Under the pieces are notes generated by a model. It ran no database searches. It was not told the DNA's origin and saw only the letters and a list, made by a program, of their open reading frames with translations. Of a stretch of 64,000 nt of DNA, positions 59,897 through 64,000 are shown one piece after another; position 1 is the first letter of the stretch, and each line of letters starts with the position of its first letter. The DNA comes from Streptomyces sp. 1222.5 (GTDB taxonomy: Bacteria > Actinomycetota > Actinomycetes > Streptomycetales > Streptomycetaceae). The stretch covers positions 5,516,001-5,580,000 of the forward strand of contig NZ_FNSZ01000001.1 in assembly GCF_900105245.1 (NCBI RefSeq), read 5' to 3'. The translations under genes were made by a program, and so were the position numbers.

Positions 59897-60925
59897 TCAG
59901 CTCGTGCGCAGATACTGCGGCGCGGGCGGCTCGGACGCCGCCGAGTCCTTCCCCAGTGTCGCCGACAGCCATTTGTCGTATGACGCCTGCCAGCCGTGCT
60001 CGTGATAGTCCACCAGGATGCGGTTGACCCGGCGTACCAGATCGGTGGCGTCCTTCTTCATCGCCACGCCGTAGTACTCGGTCGTGAAGGCCTCGCCCTT
60101 GAGTTCGACGGTCGGGTCCTGGGCGGCCTGGCTCGCGGCGAGCGCGCCGTCGGTCACCACGGCGTCCACCTCGCCGAGTTGCAGCCGCACCAGGCAGTCG
60201 AGCTGGTTCGGCACGGTGGTGGAGATGTCGGTGGAGGCGGGCAGCTCGCCGGCCTTCCGGTCCGCGTCCAGCTTGGTGTACGCGGTCGAACCGGCCGCCG
60301 TGCAGACCTTCTTGTGCGCGAGGGAGCCGCCGTAACCCTTGATCGGCGAGGACTTGGGCGCGAGGACCTGCTGACCCGTCTTGAAGTAGGGCGCCGAGAA
60401 CGCCACCTGCGACAGACGGTCGCAGGTGATGGTCATGGTCCGTACGACCATGTCCACCCGGCCGTCCTGGATCGCCGGTATGCGCTGGCTGGTCGGTATC
60501 GCCTTGAACTGCACGGCGTCCGGGTCGCCGAGGATGTCCTGCGCGATCCGGCGCACCAGGTCGATGTCGAAGCCCTCCAGTTCCGCGCCCTCGGTGTTCG
60601 GGTTGCGGTAGCCCCAGTGGTAGCTGTTCTGGTCGACGCCGACGACCAGCTTGCGCTTGGCGCCCGTACGGGCCTTGATGGCATCGATCGTCGGACCGTC
60701 CGCGCCGGACGGCGACAGCGTCTGCTTCTGCGCCTCGGAGTCCTTGCAGCCGTCCGCGCGGGCCTGGCTGCCGGTGACCACCCGCTGCCCCACCCGGCTG
60801 TCCCCGACAGGCGCCTGGGTGCGGGGCAGCAGCAGGACGAACGCCAGCGCCAGCGCGCACAGCACCGCCATCGCGCCGACCCCGCCCCAGCCCCGCAGGG
60901 AGGCCCGTGCACGTGCCGCGTACAT
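59897..60925 (-). CDS. glnH: GlnH-like membrane-anchored glutamate/aspartate-binding protein
   Basis: 342 residues. One N-terminal membrane segment (about 15-35, VGAMAVLCALALAFVLLLP) anchors it, with no lipobox Cys. A type 3 solute-binding fold follows (from about 85: KLVVGVDQNSYHWGYRNP, LEGFDIDLVRRIAQDIL, DGRVDMVVRTMTITCDR). No permease or ATPase is adjacent, so it probably senses rather than transports. In mycobacteria GlnH binds Asp/Glu and signals through GlnX to PknG. The start is the ATG at 60925, with AGGGGGC upstream; the longer frame is Arg-rich read-through. Confidence 0.85.
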   Translation of the reverse strand: MYAARARASLRGWGGVGAMAVLCALALAFVLLLPRTQAPVGDSRVGQRVVTGSQARADGCKDSEAQKQTLSPSGADGPTIDAIKARTGAKRKLVVGVDQNSYHWGYRNPNTEGAELEGFDIDLVRRIAQDILGDPDAVQFKAIPTSQRIPAIQDGRVDMVVRTMTITCDRLSQVAFSAPYFKTGQQVLAPKSSPIKGYGGSLAHKKVCTAAGSTAYTKLDADRKAGELPASTDISTTVPNQLDCLVRLQLGEVDAVVTDGALAASQAAQDPTVELKGEAFTTEYYGVAMKKDATDLVRRVNRILVDYHEHGWQASYDKWLSATLGKDSAASEPPAPQYLRTS

Positions 60926-60939
60926 CGCTGCGCCCCCTG

Positions 60940-62382
60940 TCACCGGTACTCCGAAAGCCTGCGCCCGATGCCGGCCACGGCACCGGCCGCGCCCAGCACC
61001 GCGAGGACCGCCGCGCCCACGGGGAGCCCGGTCATGGCGTCCCGTCCGTGGCCGGCGGACCGCTGGAACTCGGCCTGCTCGTGGTCGATGGCCCGGGCGA
61101 GGTTGGCGTCGACGCTGTCGAAGCACTCACCGGTCGCCCCTTTCGCGCCGATCACCTTGTCCAGCGCCTGCTGGAAGTTGCCGTTCTCGTCCTCGGCGCG
61201 GGCCGAGGCGTGGCGCTGCTTCCACACCGCCATGTTGCCCTCGGCCGCCTTGACCGGGGTGGTGCCCGCCCGGTCGTCGGCGAGCGTCGCCGCCCGGCTC
61301 AGTCCCTTGCCGAGCACGGCCATGTCCTTGTCGAAGTCGTAGTAGTACGCGTCGTACGGCTTTCCGCCGACCGTGATGGTCTCGGCTCCGCGCGCCACCA
61401 GGCTCAGGTTCTCGTTGCCGCGCGCCTTCAGCGAGGCGATCCGGGCGTCGTGCAGGACGCTCAGCGAGCGGATACCGTTGTCGTAGGAGCCGTCGAGGCC
61501 GGACCGGGCGATCGTGTGCCCGACGACCAGCCACAGCAGCACCACCGCGGTGGCGGCGCTGCCGGCCACCAGACCGTGGTTGAGGACGCGGTTGGTGCGC
61601 CGGTAGGTGCGGTGCTGGGCCCAGCCGAGCGCGGCCAGCGCGAGCAGACCGAGGGCGATGGCGGCCCACGGGTACGGCGTCGCGTCCGCGTAGTCGGCGT
61701 CGAGCCGCTGGTTCTCCTTGGTGTAGAGGTCCTCCGCCGCCGGGAGCATCCGCGTCTGCATCTTCTCGTTGGCGTACCGCAGATAGGCACCGCCGACCGG
61801 ATAGCCCTGCCGGTTGTAGGTCCGGGCCCGCTCGATGAGGCCCTTGTACTCGGGCAGCAGCCGGTTCAGCTTGGCGATGGTGGCCTCGGAGGCCGAGCCG
61901 GGCTCGGCGTTGGCGGCGGCGGTCACGAGGCCCGAGGCGGCGGTACGGATGTCCTTCTCGTACCGGTCGCGGGAGGCGGCGCTCTCCTGACCGCCCGCGA
62001 GGAACCCGCTGGACGCCGTCGTGTTGGCGTCCGCCAGCGACCGGTAGATGGCGGCCGCGCCGGAGCTGAGCGGCTGGCTGCTGTGCAGCACGTCGTCGGC
62101 GGCGGCCGCCCGCTCACTGCTCTGCCAGGCGGTGACCGCGCCGAACGCGACGACGAGCAGGGCGAGTACGGCTCCGATGATCCGCAGCCGCCCGGGCTCG
62201 GTCGTCGCGGCGGCCCGGACGCGGTCGACGCCCTCGGCGAAGGCGGTACGGCGGCCGGGCGGAATGGGGGAGACGGGGGCGGACGCGGGGGCCGGCCGGG
62301 CGGACTGGGCGGGGATGCCGGGGGCCGCGGGCATGCCGGGCCCCACCGCTGGCGGGCTCGCGCTCTTCGGCGGGTGTGTCAC
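60940..62382 (-). CDS. glnX: GlnX-like four-transmembrane sensor protein
   Basis: 480 residues. A Pro-rich cytoplasmic N-terminus is followed by a first membrane segment (LRIIGAVLALLVVAFGAVTA), an outer helical domain, two central membrane segments (AAIALGLLALAALGWA and AATAVVLLWLVVGHTIA), a second outer domain and a final membrane segment near the C-terminus. This 2+2 arrangement is that of GlnX, which couples periplasmic GlnH to cytoplasmic PknG. GTG 62382 has GGGGGAGGT upstream. It ends 14 bases before the glnH start. It is first in the operon. Confidence 0.83.
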   Translation of the reverse strand: MTHPPKSASPPAVGPGMPAAPGIPAQSARPAPASAPVSPIPPGRRTAFAEGVDRVRAAATTEPGRLRIIGAVLALLVVAFGAVTAWQSSERAAAADDVLHSSQPLSSGAAAIYRSLADANTTASSGFLAGGQESAASRDRYEKDIRTAASGLVTAAANAEPGSASEATIAKLNRLLPEYKGLIERARTYNRQGYPVGGAYLRYANEKMQTRMLPAAEDLYTKENQRLDADYADATPYPWAAIALGLLALAALGWAQHRTYRRTNRVLNHGLVAGSAATAVVLLWLVVGHTIARSGLDGSYDNGIRSLSVLHDARIASLKARGNENLSLVARGAETITVGGKPYDAYYYDFDKDMAVLGKGLSRAATLADDRAGTTPVKAAEGNMAVWKQRHASARAEDENGNFQQALDKVIGAKGATGECFDSVDANLARAIDHEQAEFQRSAGHGRDAMTGLPVGAAVLAVLGAAGAVAGIGRRLSEYR

Positions 62383-62539
62383 TCGACCTCCCCCATGGTC
62401 ATCCGTACGCCGCCAAGTATCGCCGCACGGACCGACATTCCGCACCGGCCTTCACTGGATCTTGATCGGATCGCAGCGTGCGCCGCTCATGTACACGCCG
62501 GGAGCGTGTGTTCGGTTCCGGGCGGCGCGGCCCCTGTGA

Positions 62540-63532
62540 TCAGGGATGTCCCGTCTCCCAGTGGCCCCGGGCACGCTCCTGCGCCTCCACGCCCGCCCCC
62601 AGCCGGTCCAGGCCCAGCAGCACCGCGCCGAGGACCGGGCTCGCCGTCACCACGCGGACGTCGGCCTTCGGGGCACGGGCGGCCAGCAGCTCGCGGACGG
62701 TGTCGTCCAGCTGGGCGTGGCCCGCCGTCAGGACGCCCCCGCCGAGCAGGACCGGTGTCTCCTCCTCCAGGAGGCCCAGGCGGGTCAGCGCGACGGTGGC
62801 CATCACCGTCACCTCCTCCGCGAGCCGGGTGACGATGGCGCGGGCCCGGCCGTCGCCCTCGGCGGCCGTCGCGAAGAGGACCGGGGCCAGCTCGTGCCGC
62901 CGGTCGTGCCCGATGTGCTCCAGGTGGAGCGCCTCGATGAGGGCGTGCATGGACGGCAGGCCGAAGTGCGCCGGGAGCGTGCGGGACAGGGCCGTCGGCC
63001 CGCCCCGGCCGTCCTCCGCGCGCGCCGCGTGCCACAGCGCCTCCTCGGCCAGCCCCCAGCCGCCGCCCCAGTCCCCGGAGATCCGGCCGATCGCCGGGAA
63101 GCGGGCCGTGCGGCCGTCGGGGCGCATACCGACGCAGTTGATGCCGGCGCCGCAGACGACCGCGACCCCGCGGGGCTCGGACACACCGGCCCGCAGGATC
63201 GCGAAGGTGTCGTTGCGGACCTCCACCGCCGGCCCCCACGCGCGTGCCCGGAGGGCGGTCGCCAGCTGCTCCTCCTCGACCGGCAGGTCGGCGTTGGCCA
63301 GGCAGGCGGAGACGTGGTCGACGGACGTCACGCCCGCGTCGGCGAACGCCCGGGCCACCGGTTCGGCCAGCGCGTCCAGCGCGGCCGCCACACCGACCAC
63401 GGGCGGACGGAAGCCGCCGCCGCGTGCCGTGGCCAGCACCTCTCCGGCGGCGGTGACCACGGCCACGTCGGTCTTGCTGTTGCCCGCGTCGACGGCGAGG
63501 ACGCGCGCGGTCTCAGGTGCGGTCAGGCCCAC
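62540..63532 (-). CDS. N-acetylglucosamine kinase-like sugar kinase (BadF/BadG/ASKHA fold)
   Basis: A 330-residue ASKHA kinase. ATP phosphate motif 1 is VLAVDAGNSKTDVAVV. VAVVCGAGINCVGM and RISGDWGGGWGLAEEALWH (catalytic Asp region) follow, with ETPVLLGGGVLTAG near the end. The family phosphorylates GlcNAc or related aminosugars. It overlaps the upstream GH4 gene by 10 bases. The pair suggests uptake and breakdown of a phosphorylated beta-glycoside or chitobiose-type sugar. Confidence 0.88.
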   Translation of the reverse strand: MGLTAPETARVLAVDAGNSKTDVAVVTAAGEVLATARGGGFRPPVVGVAAALDALAEPVARAFADAGVTSVDHVSACLANADLPVEEEQLATALRARAWGPAVEVRNDTFAILRAGVSEPRGVAVVCGAGINCVGMRPDGRTARFPAIGRISGDWGGGWGLAEEALWHAARAEDGRGGPTALSRTLPAHFGLPSMHALIEALHLEHIGHDRRHELAPVLFATAAEGDGRARAIVTRLAEEVTVMATVALTRLGLLEEETPVLLGGGVLTAGHAQLDDTVRELLAARAPKADVRVVTASPVLGAVLLGLDRLGAGVEAQERARGHWETGHP

Positions 63533-64000
63533 GCCAGGTGCTCCCGGTTGTGTGCGATCAGCTGGTCGGTGAGGGTCTCGGCGTACGCGTACTGGCCGAT
63601 CAGCGGATGGGCGAGGAGGGCGCGGAAGACCCGGTCCCGGCCGCCGCGCACCGCGGCCTCCAGGGCGAGGTCCTCGTAGGCGGTCACGTTCGCGACGAGG
63701 CCCGAGAACAGCGGGTCGAGGTCGGGCACCGGCAGCGGCGCGGGGCCCGACGGGCCGACCGCGGCCTGCACCTCGATCACCGCGTCGTCGGGCAGGAACG
63801 GCAGCGTGCCCCGGTTGAGGGTGTTGACCACCTGGTAGGGGCTGCCGCCGCCGCCCAGCAGCGCCGCCGCGAGGTCCACGGCCGCCTCCGAGTAGTAGGC
63901 GCCCCCTCGCTTCGCCAGCAGGGCCGGCTTCTCGTCCAGCGACGGATCGCCGTACATGCGCAGCAACTCCGCCTCCATGGCGGCGACTTCTGCTGCCCGG
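63523..64000 (-). CDS. 6-phospho-beta-glucosidase (GH4), C-terminal part; 5' end outside window
   Basis: The frame is open to the last base; the final 159 codons are present. They match the C-terminal half of GH4 enzymes: MEAELLRMYGDPSLDEKPAL, SPYQVVNTLNRGTLPFLPDD and LLAHPLIGQYAYAETLTDQL. GH4 enzymes use NAD and a metal ion to cleave phosphorylated glucosides by an elimination mechanism. The NAD and metal-binding halves lie outside the window. It is followed by, and overlaps, the sugar kinase gene. Confidence 0.87.
   Translation of the reverse strand, partial: RAAEVAAMEAELLRMYGDPSLDEKPALLAKRGGAYYSEAAVDLAAALLGGGGSPYQVVNTLNRGTLPFLPDDAVIEVQAAVGPSGPAPLPVPDLDPLFSGLVANVTAYEDLALEAAVRGGRDRVFRALLAHPLIGQYAYAETLTDQLIAHNREHLAWA

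Overview
The window is high-GC actinobacterial DNA and almost certainly comes from a Streptomyces chromosome. It holds rodlins, four chaplins, a MelC1/MelC2 tyrosinase pair, an SsbB-type second single-strand binding protein and a DynA/DynB-like GTPase pair. Gene order from the rodlins to the last chaplin follows the S. coelicolor rdlB-rdlA-chpD-chpA...chpF...melC1-melC2-chpG locus, as I remember it. Most starts were set by Shine-Dalgarno position and family N-termini; several are GTG or TTG.

1-21.5 kb is an aerial-surface island. After the 3' end of an acyl-CoA ligase come divergent rodlins, a short chaplin and an unusual cell-wall-anchored chaplin with tyrosine-rich repeats. An eight-gene exopolysaccharide operon (15228 back to 5843) follows, nearly all of it joined by 4-base stop/start overlaps. 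Then come chpF, three small secreted proteins of unknown function, a DUF5949-like gene coupled to a VKOR-type disulfide-forming membrane protein, melC1-melC2 and chpG. Four of the coat genes share a promoter motif, (A/C)AACC or TGACC, then 16 bases, then GTTG(A/T). This resembles the SigBldN consensus.

21.7-23.3 kb carries a DUF2087 protein and a D-2-hydroxyacid dehydrogenase. From 23.4 to 30.4 kb lies a decayed integrative element in the 3' end of tRNA-Arg(TCT). It is bounded by identical 117-bp direct repeats. It contains a 5'-truncated, frameshifted tyrosine integrase abutting a truncated NUDIX gene, an orphan 3' fragment of tRNA-Arg(CCT), a large inverted repeat, and an intact formamidase cargo operon (FmdB-like, AmiS/UreI-like, FmdA-like).

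30.7-44 kb is core-like. It has the dynamin-like GTPase pair, ssbB, a thioester (TQxA) adhesin with an LAATG sorting signal, a TerD/VWA protein, EttA, a hotdog thioesterase and a conserved hypothetical gene. 43.1-50.2 kb is a MacB/FtsX-type ABC operon with two very large permeases. A truncated haemoglobin and a probably leaderless isoaspartyl-methyltransferase-like gene follow.

51.9-62.4 kb is a minus-strand signalling cluster: GlnX-like four-TM protein, GlnH-like binding protein, coiled-coil protein, PknG-like kinase, PP2C phosphatase, VWA protein and FHA protein. It extends the GlnX-GlnH-PknG amino-acid-sensing module known from mycobacteria and corynebacteria. The window ends with an N-acetylglucosamine-kinase-like gene and the 3' part of a GH4 6-phospho-beta-glucosidase.
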